From NCBI GenBank assembly GCA_964370645.1, contig CAYJJS010000015.1, positions 1 to 36,214 on the forward strand: a stretch of 36,214 nt of DNA, given 5' to 3'. Numbering within the stretch: the stretch's first letter is position 1; each line of letters starts with the position of its first letter. The notes under the pieces were generated by a model. It was not told where the DNA came from. It made no database searches and saw nothing but the letters and a program-made list of their open reading frames with translations. The translations under genes were made by a program, and so were the position numbers. Of the stretch, positions 16,387-24,817 are shown piece by piece. Source of the DNA: CAMQRS01 sp964370645. GTDB taxonomy: Bacteria > Bacillota_I > Bacilli_A > Erysipelotrichales > Erysipelotrichaceae.

Positions 16387-17733
16387 ATGCAAAATATAAT
16401 GGGAAGTATGAAAGTGAATAAACTTGTAGTTTCAATGTCTTTACCAATCATCATCTCAATGCTTATTCAAGCATTATATAATATTGTTGATAGTATGTTT
16501 GTTGCACAAATTAATGAGGAGGCATTGACAGCACTCTCTATTGTGTTCCCATTACAAAACTTAATGATTGCCTTTGCTGCAGGTGGTGGAGTAGGTATGA
16601 ACGCTTTATTGTCGAGAAGTTTGGGTGCGAAGGATGAGAAGCAGGCGAATTCTGTGGCAAATCATGGTTTCGTGATTGCTGTTGTTACAAGTTTTATTTT
16701 CATGGTTATTTGTGTATTCTTAACACCGTATTATTTTGCTTTGCAAGATGTGAGTGATACAGTGAAGGTGTATGGACAGGAGTATACTTTTATCATTGGA
16801 TTGTTTTGCAGTACGATTTTTGTCCAAATTTGTATGGAGAGATTATTGCAGTCTACGGGAAGAACGAAATTGAGTATGTATACACAAGGTGTTGGTGCAA
16901 TTATAAACATAATTATGGACCCCATATTAATTTTTGGATATTTTGGTTTCCCAGCACTAGGTGTACAAGGTGCAGCAATTGCAACAGTTATAGGGCAGTT
17001 GAGTGCATGTTTGTTAGCGTTGTATTTAAATCGTAAATATAATAAAGAGATTCATTTGTCTTTGCGAAAATTCACACTAAACTTCTCTTTAATACGTAAT
17101 ATTTACAGAATTGCATTGCCAAGTATTATTATGGGGAGTATAGGTAGTGTGATGACCTTTTCGATGAATCAAATTTTACTTGCGTTCTCACAAACAGCTA
17201 CGGCATTTTTTGGCGTGTATATTAAGTTGCAAAGTTTTGTACTTATGCCTACGTTTGGATTGAATAATGGACTTGTTCCACTGATTTCATTTAACTATGG
17301 TGCAGGGAATAAGCAAAGAGTAATTGAGGTTATTAAAACGGGGGTTAAATATGGAGTGGGTATTTTATGGTTTGGTTTTTTATTAATTATGATTTTTCCA
17401 GGAGAGTTGTTGCAAATATTTAACGCTTCTGATACGTTGTTAGAAATTGGAGTACCAGGCTTACGCATTATTAGCACACACTTTTTGATAGCTGGTTTCA
17501 GTATTATACTTACAACGGTATTTCAATCACTGGGGTATAGTTATTATTCAATGATTATTTCAATTTGTCGTCAGCTAGTAGTATTGATTCCGTGTGCATA
17601 TATATTATCTCTGACAAATAATATTAATATGGTGTGGTTGTCTTACCCAATCGCAGAGATTGTATCTTTAGCACTTTCTATATTTTATTTTCAACGAGTG
17701 AATCGTAATGTAATACAAAAAATGATGGATTAA
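16387..17733 (+). CDS. MATE family efflux transporter
   Basis: This is a cation-coupled multidrug/toxin exporter with 12 predicted membrane helices in two homologous halves. At 448 residues it has the family length. The N-terminal stretch IISMLIQALYNIVDSMFV and the motif GVGMNALLSRSLGA are typical of the first repeat, and FGLNNGLVPLISFNYGAG of the second. GTGGAGGTG precedes the ATG. It has its own promoter and terminator. The substrate is unknown; no local regulator gene of drug-response type is present. Confidence 0.93.
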   Translation: MQNIMGSMKVNKLVVSMSLPIIISMLIQALYNIVDSMFVAQINEEALTALSIVFPLQNLMIAFAAGGGVGMNALLSRSLGAKDEKQANSVANHGFVIAVVTSFIFMVICVFLTPYYFALQDVSDTVKVYGQEYTFIIGLFCSTIFVQICMERLLQSTGRTKLSMYTQGVGAIINIIMDPILIFGYFGFPALGVQGAAIATVIGQLSACLLALYLNRKYNKEIHLSLRKFTLNFSLIRNIYRIALPSIIMGSIGSVMTFSMNQILLAFSQTATAFFGVYIKLQSFVLMPTFGLNNGLVPLISFNYGAGNKQRVIEVIKTGVKYGVGILWFGFLLIMIFPGELLQIFNASDTLLEIGVPGLRIISTHFLIAGFSIILTTVFQSLGYSYYSMIISICRQLVVLIPCAYILSLTNNINMVWLSYPIAEIVSLALSIFYFQRVNRNVIQKMMD

Positions 17734-17756
17734 AAGGGGTTGCAGACTCCTTTTTT
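17732..17756 (+). terminator. MATE gene terminator
   Basis: The 8-bp stem AAAAGGGG/CTCCTTTT (one G-U pair) with a 7-base loop is followed by T residues directly after the stop codon. Confidence 0.7.
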
Positions 17757-17771
17757 AGGTTTATGCAATGT

Positions 17772-17799
17772 TTGAAACAATGCACAAACGTGTTATAAT
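17772..17799 (+). promoter_or_regulatory. Promoter of the tmk-holB-ricT-rsmI operon
   Basis: TTGAAA (17772-17777) and TATAAT (17794-17799) are 16 bases apart, with an additional TGT just before the -10 (extended -10). It drives a tightly packed four-gene operon. Confidence 0.75.
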
Positions 17800-17820
17800 G
17801 AAAAATGAATGAGGTGTACT

Positions 17821-18450
17821 ATGAGTGGTAAATTTATAAGTATTGAAGGTTGTGATGGTTCAGGTAAAACAACAATCATCACTAAGTTATATGAACAATT
17901 AATAAATGAAGGATACGATGTGCTTGTTACTAGAGAGCCTGGTGGGATTCACATTTCCGAGGAAATAAGAAAGATTATTTTAAATCCAGAACACACAGAG
18001 ATGGATGATCGTTGTGAGGCTTTGTTGTATGCAGCGGCAAGAAGGCAACATTTAGTTGAGAAAGTGTTGCCAGCAATACAGTCGGGAAAGATTGTATTGT
18101 GTGATCGTTTCGTGGATTCTTCCCTTGCGTATCAAGGGGTTGCTAGAGGTCTAGGAATCGATGAAGTATATAAGTTAAATACTTTCGCAATAGATACATG
18201 TATGCCAGATGCGACGCTATATTTAAGAGTAGATATAGATGTAGGATTGGCTAGAGTGCATGCAAGAGGTGGTAAAGATCGTTTGGATGCAGAGGGACGT
18301 GCATTCCATGCTTTAGTGTATGATGGGTATGAACAAGTGTTATCTCGTTTTCCAAGTAGGATTCGTATAATAGATGCGAACCAAGATGCAGATAAAGTGT
18401 TTGAGGATGCATATGCTAGTGTTTTAAAGGTGATTACAAGCAATGATTAA
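17821..18450 (+). CDS. tmk: Thymidylate kinase
   Basis: It phosphorylates dTMP to dTDP with ATP. The 209 residues have the P-loop GCDGSGKTT at about 10-18, the DR motif in LCDRFVDSSLAYQG near residue 95 and a lid ARGGKDRLDAEG near 145. The start at 17821 is chosen because GAGGTG (17811-17816) sits 4 bases before it; the ATG at 17809 overlaps that site. The gene end overlaps holB by 8 bases. In Bacillus tmk is also followed by holB and ricT, though with yaaQ and yaaR between, which are absent here. Confidence 0.96.
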   Translation: MSGKFISIEGCDGSGKTTIITKLYEQLINEGYDVLVTREPGGIHISEEIRKIILNPEHTEMDDRCEALLYAAARRQHLVEKVLPAIQSGKIVLCDRFVDSSLAYQGVARGLGIDEVYKLNTFAIDTCMPDATLYLRVDIDVGLARVHARGGKDRLDAEGRAFHALVYDGYEQVLSRFPSRIRIIDANQDADKVFEDAYASVLKVITSND

Positions 18451-19405
18451 ACAAAAGTTACACAAACACCAACCACAAGTGTTCCAAACTTTACATAATG
18501 CATTAGATACGCAATCTATGGCACATGCATATTTATTTGTTGGAGAAGAACATACAATGAAATTGGATGTTGCATATTTACTTGTGCAAAGTACTTTGTG
18601 TCCCAACGCGGATCCATTCGCTTGTGAAGTTTGTGAAAGTTGTATGCGTGTGAAAGAAAAAAATTATGCGGATTTGATCTATGTGGATGGATATGATAAG
18701 AGTATAAAAAAAGAAAATATCATTGAGATACAGCAACAATTTTCAAAAACAAATGTAGAAGAAATAGGTCGTAAGGTATATATATTGGATGGAGTAGAAA
18801 AAGCAAGTGAATCTTCAATGAATACCTTGTTGAAATTTTTAGAAGAACCACAAAGTGACACCATGGCTATTTTGATTGCAAACCATAGTGATCGCGTATT
18901 AAATACGATAGCTTCTAGGTGCCAAATTATTCAATTTATAAAGCAGACACAAGAAGGATTGTGTGTGCTTTTAGAAAAGGAAACATCAAAACTTGAGGCA
19001 TACATACTTTCCTCTTTATGCAGTGATATTCAAAGCGCAATGGAAATGATGGAGAGTGAAGAGTTTCAACATGCAATGTATTTGTATCCGCTATTTTTAG
19101 AAAAGGTTAGAAAAAACAAAAATGTTGCAGGAGTATTCTTGCAAAGTACTGGTTTTTCAAAAAGTAAGCGAGATGACAAGAAAGTGTTTTTGTATTTTCT
19201 AAATATTATGGAACGTATGGTAAAAGATAGTTTTCACTTAGATTGTACCCAATATCTAGATATTTGGGGGAAATGTGGAGAAAACATGTTACAATTAAAA
19301 CGAGACAAGGTGCTAAACGTTGTCGTTGAGTGTAAAGATAAAATTGTTCCTTCTGTTAATATATTATTATTAGTGGATCAATTTATATACTTATGGGAGG
19401 TATAA
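18443..19405 (+). CDS. holB: DNA polymerase III delta-prime subunit
   Basis: This is a clamp-loader subunit of the replicative polymerase. The 320 residues start with a AAA+ fold (HAYLFVGEE), in which the Walker A lysine motif is degenerate, as is typical of delta-prime, which does not hydrolyse ATP. The cysteines in FACEVCESC fit the family zinc module. SRC-like arginine-finger motif ASRCQIIQF follows near residue 155. AAGGTG lies 10 bases before the ATG within tmk. The stop codon overlaps the ricT start (TAATG). Confidence 0.93.
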   Translation: MIKQKLHKHQPQVFQTLHNALDTQSMAHAYLFVGEEHTMKLDVAYLLVQSTLCPNADPFACEVCESCMRVKEKNYADLIYVDGYDKSIKKENIIEIQQQFSKTNVEEIGRKVYILDGVEKASESSMNTLLKFLEEPQSDTMAILIANHSDRVLNTIASRCQIIQFIKQTQEGLCVLLEKETSKLEAYILSSLCSDIQSAMEMMESEEFQHAMYLYPLFLEKVRKNKNVAGVFLQSTGFSKSKRDDKKVFLYFLNIMERMVKDSFHLDCTQYLDIWGKCGENMLQLKRDKVLNVVVECKDKIVPSVNILLLVDQFIYLWEV

Positions 19406-20223
19406 TGAAAGAAACATATACATATATAGCATTTGTGCATTTTAAAGATACTAGATCGTATTCGTTTGCTTGTGAAAGTGATGCATATGAGGTTGGTGAC
19501 GCAGTTATTGTAGAAACTGTTCGTGGAAATGAATTAGGAAAGATTGCAAAACCATGTATTAAGAAAGAAGCTTTTAAGAATAAAGGGTTGGAACTTAAAC
19601 CACTCTTACGAAAAGCTAGAGCACAGGATTTGAAAAGATATGAAGAAAATTTTGAGAAGGCAAAACATGCGTTTGTTGTTTGCCAACAAGAAATAAAGAA
19701 ATTGAAGTTGGATATGAATTTGATCGAAGCAGAATATACACTGGATCGAACAAAATTAATATTTACTTATGCGGCGGAAGAGCGAGTAGATTTTAGAGAG
19801 TTGCTTAAATGTTTAGCGAATGATTTTCACTGTCGTATTGAATTGCGTCAAGTTGGAACACGTAATAAAGCAAAAATGGTAGGTGGTTTGGGGCAGTGTG
19901 GTAGAGAGTTATGCTGTGCTAAATTCATGAATGATTTCGATATGATTTCGATTAATATGGCTAAGAATCAATTGTTGGCATTAAATATTCAAAAGTTATC
20001 AGGACAATGTGGAAAATTAAAGTGTTGTTTAAAGTTTGAAGATGAACAATATAAAGAAATGCGTAAAGGATTACCTAAATTGAATTCAAGAATTGAATTC
20101 GAAGGTAAAATGTATCGTATTACAAGTATGAATGTAATCGTAAAACAAGCAAAAATAGAAAATAGAGAAGATGTGCGTTTTATTAGTTTTAATGAATTGT
20201 GGCCAGATAAGGACTTTGAATAG
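19405..20223 (+). CDS. ricT: PSP1/RicT (YaaT) family protein
   Basis: In Bacillus RicT joins RicA and RicF in a complex that carries 4Fe-4S clusters and promotes RNase Y-dependent mRNA maturation, affecting sporulation, competence and biofilm. The 272-residue protein shows the cysteine signatures of the PSP1 domain: GQCGRELCCAKF and SGQCGKLKCCLKFE, near residues 165-210. The start at 19405 overlaps the holB stop; GGGAGG lies 4 bases before. The partners RicA (YmcA) and RicF (YlbF) are not in this window. rsmI follows after 2 bases. Confidence 0.92.
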   Translation: MKETYTYIAFVHFKDTRSYSFACESDAYEVGDAVIVETVRGNELGKIAKPCIKKEAFKNKGLELKPLLRKARAQDLKRYEENFEKAKHAFVVCQQEIKKLKLDMNLIEAEYTLDRTKLIFTYAAEERVDFRELLKCLANDFHCRIELRQVGTRNKAKMVGGLGQCGRELCCAKFMNDFDMISINMAKNQLLALNIQKLSGQCGKLKCCLKFEDEQYKEMRKGLPKLNSRIEFEGKMYRITSMNVIVKQAKIENREDVRFISFNELWPDKDFE

Positions 20224-20225
20224 CC

Positions 20226-21074
20226 ATGCGTTGTCAAAAAAGTTTCGAAAAAGAGGGAGCTAAGTTATATTTGGTTGCCACACCAATTGGTAACTTGCAA
20301 GAATTGACGCCTAGAGCAATTGATATTTTACAAAGTGTGGATATCATTGCAGCTGAGGATACAAGGAACACGATGAAGCTTCTAAATCACTTTCAAATTA
20401 AAACAAGAGTAGTTGCACATCATATGCACAATGAAAAAGAAAGTGCAAAAGGCTTGTTGAAAATGTTGGAAGAAGGTTTACAAATTGCAATTGTGAGTGA
20501 TGCGGGATATCCATTGTTAAGTGATCCAGGACAACTTGTTGTAGAGCAAGTATTAGCAGCCAATTATCCTGTGATACCTATAAGTGGAAGTAATGCAGCA
20601 ATCAATGCATTAGTAGCGAGTGGAATTGTCGCACAACCATATTTGTTTTATGGCTTTTTAGGAAATAGTGAAAAAGAGCGATTGGCTTCTTTGTATGAAT
20701 TGAAAGACTTACCATATACCTTTATAGTATACGAAGCACCGCATCGTATAGAAAAGATGTTGAATAGTTGTTTGGAAGTGTTAGGAAACAGAGAAATCTG
20801 TTTAGCACGAGAGTTAACGAAGAAACATGAAGAGTTCATACGTGGAAATATTATTGAAGTATTGAGTATTGTTTCTACATTACGAGGTGAAATGGTTGTT
20901 GTCATTGAAGGTAAGAAAAAAGAAAAAGTAGAAGTATCTATGAATGAATTAAATGCATTGGTTGATACGTATAGTGGAGATGGAATGACTACCAAAGATG
21001 CAATTAAAAAAATTGCGAAAGAATACGGTATCAGCAAAAATGATTTGTATAAATCTTATCATGGATTAAATTAA
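20226..21074 (+). CDS. rsmI: 16S rRNA (cytidine1402-2'-O)-methyltransferase
   Basis: It methylates the ribose of C1402 in the ribosomal decoding centre using S-adenosylmethionine. The 282 residues belong to the tetrapyrrole-methylase fold: KLYLVATPIGNLQELTPRA near 13-31, AEDTRNTMKLLNH, and SDAGYPLLSDPG near residue 95. A C-terminal helical region with KDAIKKIAKEYGISKNDLY is typical of the family. It starts 2 bases after the ricT stop. The nearest purine-rich site, AAGGA, is about 12 bases upstream, slightly far, so coupling is likely. Confidence 0.94.
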   Translation: MRCQKSFEKEGAKLYLVATPIGNLQELTPRAIDILQSVDIIAAEDTRNTMKLLNHFQIKTRVVAHHMHNEKESAKGLLKMLEEGLQIAIVSDAGYPLLSDPGQLVVEQVLAANYPVIPISGSNAAINALVASGIVAQPYLFYGFLGNSEKERLASLYELKDLPYTFIVYEAPHRIEKMLNSCLEVLGNREICLARELTKKHEEFIRGNIIEVLSIVSTLRGEMVVVIEGKKKEKVEVSMNELNALVDTYSGDGMTTKDAIKKIAKEYGISKNDLYKSYHGLN

Positions 21075-21084
21075 AAAAGCGAGC

Positions 21085-21163
21085 ATATGAAGTGCAAGTA
21101 AGTGATTTGTATCATATACTGTAGTTACAAACAGAGATGTTTGTGGAAGTTGCAATAAACTTC
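21085..21163 (+). ncRNA. Structured untranslated stretch after rsmI, possible small RNA
   Basis: Three hairpins lie in a row before the rsmI terminator. The first pairs ATATGA and TGCAA (21085-21097) with TTGTA and TCATAT (21107-21117). The second is ACAAAC/GTTTGT (21127-21144). The third is GAAGTT/AACTTC (21146-21163). A run of six C at 21166-21171 follows. No reading frame fills the stretch. It may be a structured 3' UTR or a processed small RNA; I do not recognise a known family. Confidence 0.35.
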
Positions 21164-21177
21164 ATTCCCCCCTTTTA

Positions 21178-21206
21178 ATAAAAAGCCGAAAGGCTTTTTA
21201 TTTTTA
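21178..21206 (+). terminator. Terminator of the tmk-rsmI operon
   Basis: A 10-bp perfect stem ATAAAAAGCC/GGCTTTTTAT with a GAAA tetraloop is followed by TTTT. Confidence 0.92.
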
Positions 21207-21328
21207 TATATACCTTTATTCCATTTTTAAGGAGTTTAATTCCACTTCGGAAGGCGATAGATAATCTCATTTGTAAATTCTTTCATCTTTTGATAACATT
21301 TACATAAACATAGGAAGGGGTACGTATT

Positions 21329-23536
21329 ATGAAGAAGCATAGAATTTTATCAGTTTTTGTTTTTATAGCATTTTTATTACAGTATATCCCAGCAATACAA
21401 GTTACTGCAGCAGAGACACCAATCGAAGGGGCAGTTAATTTTACAAATGATGTTCAATTTCAACAACCTAATATATATAAAATATCATGGGATGGAAGTA
21501 CAACGCCACTTGTGAGTAATGGTGTTGTTGATGCGAATGAAGTGGCATTAAAAGATGGAGAGAAAATTGGCTTTGATATAAATTTCAATATCCCAGATGT
21601 TGCTTTTTCAAACAAATATAAAGCAGGAGATTATTTTGAAGTAGATATTCAAGTTGAAAATATGGTTTTTTATCCAATTTTGGATGAGCAAGGAAAACCG
21701 ATGGCGAAAAGTATTTTTGATGCTAGTGGAAATGTTGTATTTCAATACTACTTACAACAAGTGAGTCCTACGCATGTGAAAGTTATTTTCACTTTAACAG
21801 AAGTAGGCGCTCAATATGATTACTACAATAATGGAAAAGCACAAGTTCTTGGGTATGTAGATTGGGGTGAAGACACCAACACACAGATTATAATAAATAA
21901 TCAAACCATTGATGTGACTTCAATGGTAGAACCAATTTCAGAAACAGAAGAGCCAAAAAATAATGATACTGTTCCAGTGCCAGTGTTACCCAACGCATAT
22001 CCATCGATACCGAATTTATATAAAGTTGGTACAGCCGTTGTAGATCGTGGATATGTCTCATATAAGTTAAATGTGAATGCAGAAAACTTGGACAAATATT
22101 ATAAAGGCCAACCAGTAAATGAGTGGGCGGTAAGTGATGTTGTCGTTGTGGATACATTGACAGATGCGCAAGTATTTGACACAAGCGCAATTGGAATTAC
22201 GGGATTGTTGAGTAGACCTGGGTATAATGATGCAGGAGAGATAGAAGGAATGGCGCCGAATTCGCATTATTATATTAGTGTAACTACGCAATTTGAAAGA
22301 TTATACCAAGAAAGTGATGAAAGCAATGAGCAATTTTTAAAACGCATTGCGGATACCAGTTTATCATATGGGTTTAGTAATGATAAAAAGTCATTTTCAG
22401 CTAATTTTGGAAACATACCAGGGAATGGTATTAGTGTGTTTGGAAGTGATCAAGATATCTTGAATTATTTCTCAGGAAATACATTTCAAACATTTTATGC
22501 TGAGGAAATGATGCAGTTTTATGGAAGTGATAGTGAATCGCCATTTTCGCCTGTGAGATATATCGTGTACTTGAAATCAGATATTACGGATTTGGATCAA
22601 GCCACATATCAAAATACAGCAACATTAACGTATAGACAATCAGGTAGTGAGATGGTGATTCCATCAGCTGTATCTCTTAAAAATTTAACATATATTGCAA
22701 GTGTACAACCAGGTGATAATGGAACGGTAACATTACTGAAATACGATTTAGATATAGCAACATTACCGATTGAGGGAGCAACATTTATTTTAGAAAGACA
22801 AAATGATGAAGGTGTATATGTACAATATGGTGGAGCGTTACAAACAAATAAAGATGGAATGATTATTTTTGAAGATGTAATATCAGGAACTTATCGTTTG
22901 ATTGAGACGGCTGCTGCACCTGGATATGATGTGACATCATTACAACTACAAAGTGGAGATGCACAAACCGTTTTGTTAGAAGATATGAGTTTTGTTGTTA
23001 CACAAGAGGATGCAAATGGGAAAGTGCTATATGCGACAAATAAAAGAGTTCCTCTGTCGATTGATATATCTAAATATGATGAAGCTACTATGGAAGTAAT
23101 TGAAGGCGCTTCTTTTGAACTACAACAATTCACAAGTGAAGAGTGGGTCGTGGTAGACACATACACGAGTGATAAGGAAGGAAATATCCATATTACAAAT
23201 GATGTTCTAACTGAAGGACAATATCGTCTATATGAAGTAGAAGCTGCATCAGAGTACGATGTAGATAGTGCAATCTACGCAGGTGAAGGTATTACGCAAG
23301 AAGATCAGTATGCGTATTTCGTGTTAGACTATGAACAATCGCCAAACGCAACAATTCATGTTTCCAATGATCGATTGGTGAAAGTGAAAGGTATTTCTAC
23401 TACCGATTCAACAATTAAAGAATCGACTACTTCTTCACCACAAACGGCAGATACAACCAACACAAGTTTACTATATATGTATTTGTTTATGAGTGCATTC
23501 ATATTTGTGTTCATACGTAAACAAGTCATAAAATAA
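21329..23536 (+). CDS. Cell-wall-anchored surface protein with Cna-B/SpaA domains
   Basis: This is a secreted adhesin- or pilin-like protein of 735 residues. A signal peptide occupies about 1-28 (basic MKKHR, hydrophobic core, VTAA cleavage region). Residues 30-460 form an extracellular region resembling isopeptide-forming fimbrial domains. Two SpaA/Cna-B repeats follow, about 464-571 and 574-690, each with the strand-one lysine (TLLKYD, DISKYD) and the conserved glutamate (YRLIETAAAPGYD, YRLYEVEAASEYD) that can form internal isopeptide bonds. The end has SPQTA (703-707), a hydrophobic helix and a basic tail RKQVIK, which is a non-canonical sortase signal. No sortase gene is nearby. GGAAGGGG precedes the ATG. 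Surface exposure is well supported; the ligand is unknown. Confidence 0.88.
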   Translation: MKKHRILSVFVFIAFLLQYIPAIQVTAAETPIEGAVNFTNDVQFQQPNIYKISWDGSTTPLVSNGVVDANEVALKDGEKIGFDINFNIPDVAFSNKYKAGDYFEVDIQVENMVFYPILDEQGKPMAKSIFDASGNVVFQYYLQQVSPTHVKVIFTLTEVGAQYDYYNNGKAQVLGYVDWGEDTNTQIIINNQTIDVTSMVEPISETEEPKNNDTVPVPVLPNAYPSIPNLYKVGTAVVDRGYVSYKLNVNAENLDKYYKGQPVNEWAVSDVVVVDTLTDAQVFDTSAIGITGLLSRPGYNDAGEIEGMAPNSHYYISVTTQFERLYQESDESNEQFLKRIADTSLSYGFSNDKKSFSANFGNIPGNGISVFGSDQDILNYFSGNTFQTFYAEEMMQFYGSDSESPFSPVRYIVYLKSDITDLDQATYQNTATLTYRQSGSEMVIPSAVSLKNLTYIASVQPGDNGTVTLLKYDLDIATLPIEGATFILERQNDEGVYVQYGGALQTNKDGMIIFEDVISGTYRLIETAAAPGYDVTSLQLQSGDAQTVLLEDMSFVVTQEDANGKVLYATNKRVPLSIDISKYDEATMEVIEGASFELQQFTSEEWVVVDTYTSDKEGNIHITNDVLTEGQYRLYEVEAASEYDVDSAIYAGEGITQEDQYAYFVLDYEQSPNATIHVSNDRLVKVKGISTTDSTIKESTTSSPQTADTTNTSLLYMYLFMSAFIFVFIRKQVIK

Positions 23537-23542
23537 GTATAG

Positions 23543-23579
23543 AAACCAGGTATGTTTGATAAACATACTTGGTTTTTTT
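23543..23579 (+). terminator. Terminator of the surface protein gene
   Basis: A 15-bp stem (23543-23557 with 23561-23575, one G-U pair) with a GAT loop is followed by T residues. Confidence 0.88.
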
Positions 23580-23703
23580 GTAGTGGCATCTCACATCACT
23601 CAACAAAAAATCGTTTTAATCGTAATACTGTTTCGTATTTGTTAGAATGTATGTGTGAAAGAATTGCTTTTTTTAGAGTTGATGCGATTATATTAGTATA
23701 CTA

Positions 23704-23751
23704 GAATGTAAGATGACTTAAGTGAATGTAAATTAGTGTTATATGAATGTT
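23704..23751. repeat. Phased GAATGT direct repeats
   Basis: GAATGT starts at 23704, 23724 and 23745, giving spacings of 20 and 21 bases, about two helical turns each; a further copy starts at 23645. On the other strand this reads ACATTC with 13-14 bases between copies, resembling the direct-repeat layout bound by LytTR-type regulators. It lies 26-73 bases upstream of the candidate CAP-gene -35 box. Confidence 0.45.
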
Positions 23752-23776
23752 TTAAGTTTTTTTCTCCTATGCAATA

Positions 23777-23804
23777 TTTTCAACTTTTCGTGCATTAGTA
23801 TAGT
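23777..23804 (+). promoter_or_regulatory. Candidate promoter of the CAP-domain gene
   Basis: TTTTCA (23777-23782) and TATAGT (23799-23804) are 16 bases apart. The -35 box is weak, which would suit activation from the upstream repeats. Confidence 0.4.
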
Positions 23805-23830
23805 GAAGGCGGATTGCCAAGGAGAAGAGT

Positions 23831-24610
23831 ATGAAACGAATGATTAAGTATAGTTTTGGTGCATTAGTATTACTTGCTGGGATTTGCATAGCTTTGCAAT
23901 ATAGCACATTGGAAAACGAAGTGATTGATCAAGGTTCAAAAGAATTTGATACAGCAAGTGTATTGGATATGCTAGAAGAGGGAACCAAAATTGCTAATGC
24001 GTATGAAAAGAAACAAAATGAAATAAATGAAACGGCACAAATACAAGTAGAAGAAATTATCGAAAGTGATGAGAGTCAAAATACAAATGTAACAGTGCAA
24101 GAACCAGTGCAAGAAGCAAAGCCAGCAAATGATGCAATTGAGCCCATTGCACCTTCACCACAACAAGAACAAGCGGTTGTTACTTCGCCACAAGTTGCTG
24201 AACAAGTAACATTACCTTCGTTTATTCAACCGGATGAATTAATGCGTTCAAATAGTTATCGAGTGTTTGAACTGGTAAATCAGCATAGAGTAAATGCAGG
24301 GATGCAACCTTTAATTTATGATAATACGCTGAATCAAATAGCCATTTTAAAATCGCAAGACATGAGTGTTTATTCTTATTTTGATCACACGAGTCCTACT
24401 TTTGGAACACCTTTTCAAATGATGAATAATTATGGGGTGTATTACTATAGTGCAGGAGAAAATATTGCCGTTAGTTCTGATGCTGATGAAGTGGTGGAGT
24501 TATGGATGAATAGTAGTGGTCATAGGGAAAATATAATGAATCCTTCTTACACACACATAGGAATTGGATATTATGGAGGATATTGGACGCAATTATTTAT
24601 TGCTAAATAA
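23831..24610 (+). CDS. Secreted or anchored CAP (SCP-like) domain protein
   Basis: The 259-residue product has an N-terminal hydrophobic segment (about 7-23) acting as signal or membrane anchor, a low-complexity Glu/Gln/Pro/Val linker (about 30-135) and a C-terminal CAP domain like that of YkwD proteins. The cavity residues of the family are visible in YFDHTSP, GENIA, and GHRENIMNP, which hold the conserved His and Glu residues. The biochemical role of bacterial CAP domains is unsettled; spore-coat, wall-associated and host-interaction roles are known. AAGGAGAAG precedes the ATG. It lies next to the surface protein gene but has its own signals. Confidence 0.88.
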   Translation: MKRMIKYSFGALVLLAGICIALQYSTLENEVIDQGSKEFDTASVLDMLEEGTKIANAYEKKQNEINETAQIQVEEIIESDESQNTNVTVQEPVQEAKPANDAIEPIAPSPQQEQAVVTSPQVAEQVTLPSFIQPDELMRSNSYRVFELVNQHRVNAGMQPLIYDNTLNQIAILKSQDMSVYSYFDHTSPTFGTPFQMMNNYGVYYYSAGENIAVSSDADEVVELWMNSSGHRENIMNPSYTHIGIGYYGGYWTQLFIAK

Positions 24611-24616
24611 ACGTTT

Positions 24617-24642
24617 AAAACAAGCTAGTGCTTGTTTTTTTT
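24617..24642 (+). terminator. CAP-domain gene terminator
   Basis: The 9-bp stem AAAACAAGC/GCTTGTTTT with a TAGT loop is followed by TTTT. Confidence 0.85.
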
Positions 24643-24709
24643 GATTGGATTTATTGATCTTTTTATAAAGTAGTGGGAAGTAAAGTAAAAAAGGTTTGTG
24701 TGAAATGCG

Positions 24710-24723
24710 TGTGTATTTACACA
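24710..24723. promoter_or_regulatory. Palindrome upstream of the YitT-family gene
   Basis: TGTGTA and TACACA flank TT in a perfect inverted repeat, 38 bases upstream of the -35 box of the next gene. It is preceded by TGTGTGAAATGC, also found before the PTS operon. A regulator site is plausible but unproven. Confidence 0.35.
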
Positions 24724-24760
24724 GAGATTTTATTTTTTTATGAAAAGTTTAAATTAAGAG

Positions 24761-24788
24761 TTGCAACTTTGTATAAGCGGAGTATAAT
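24761..24788 (+). promoter_or_regulatory. Promoter of the YitT-family gene
   Basis: TTGCAA (24761-24766) and TATAAT (24783-24788) are 16 bases apart, 29 bases before the ATG. Confidence 0.7.
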
Positions 24789-24817
24789 GGTTGTATTGAC
24801 CAAAGGATTAAGGTAAT

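Noticed and set aside
18516..18600. Broken Walker A in holB as a sign of a pseudogene
   Set aside because: A degenerate P-loop is normal for delta-prime subunits, and the rest of the gene is intact.
24617..24817. Small gene between the CAP and YitT-family genes
   Set aside because: No frame with start and ribosome site; the stretch holds a terminator, a palindrome and a promoter only.
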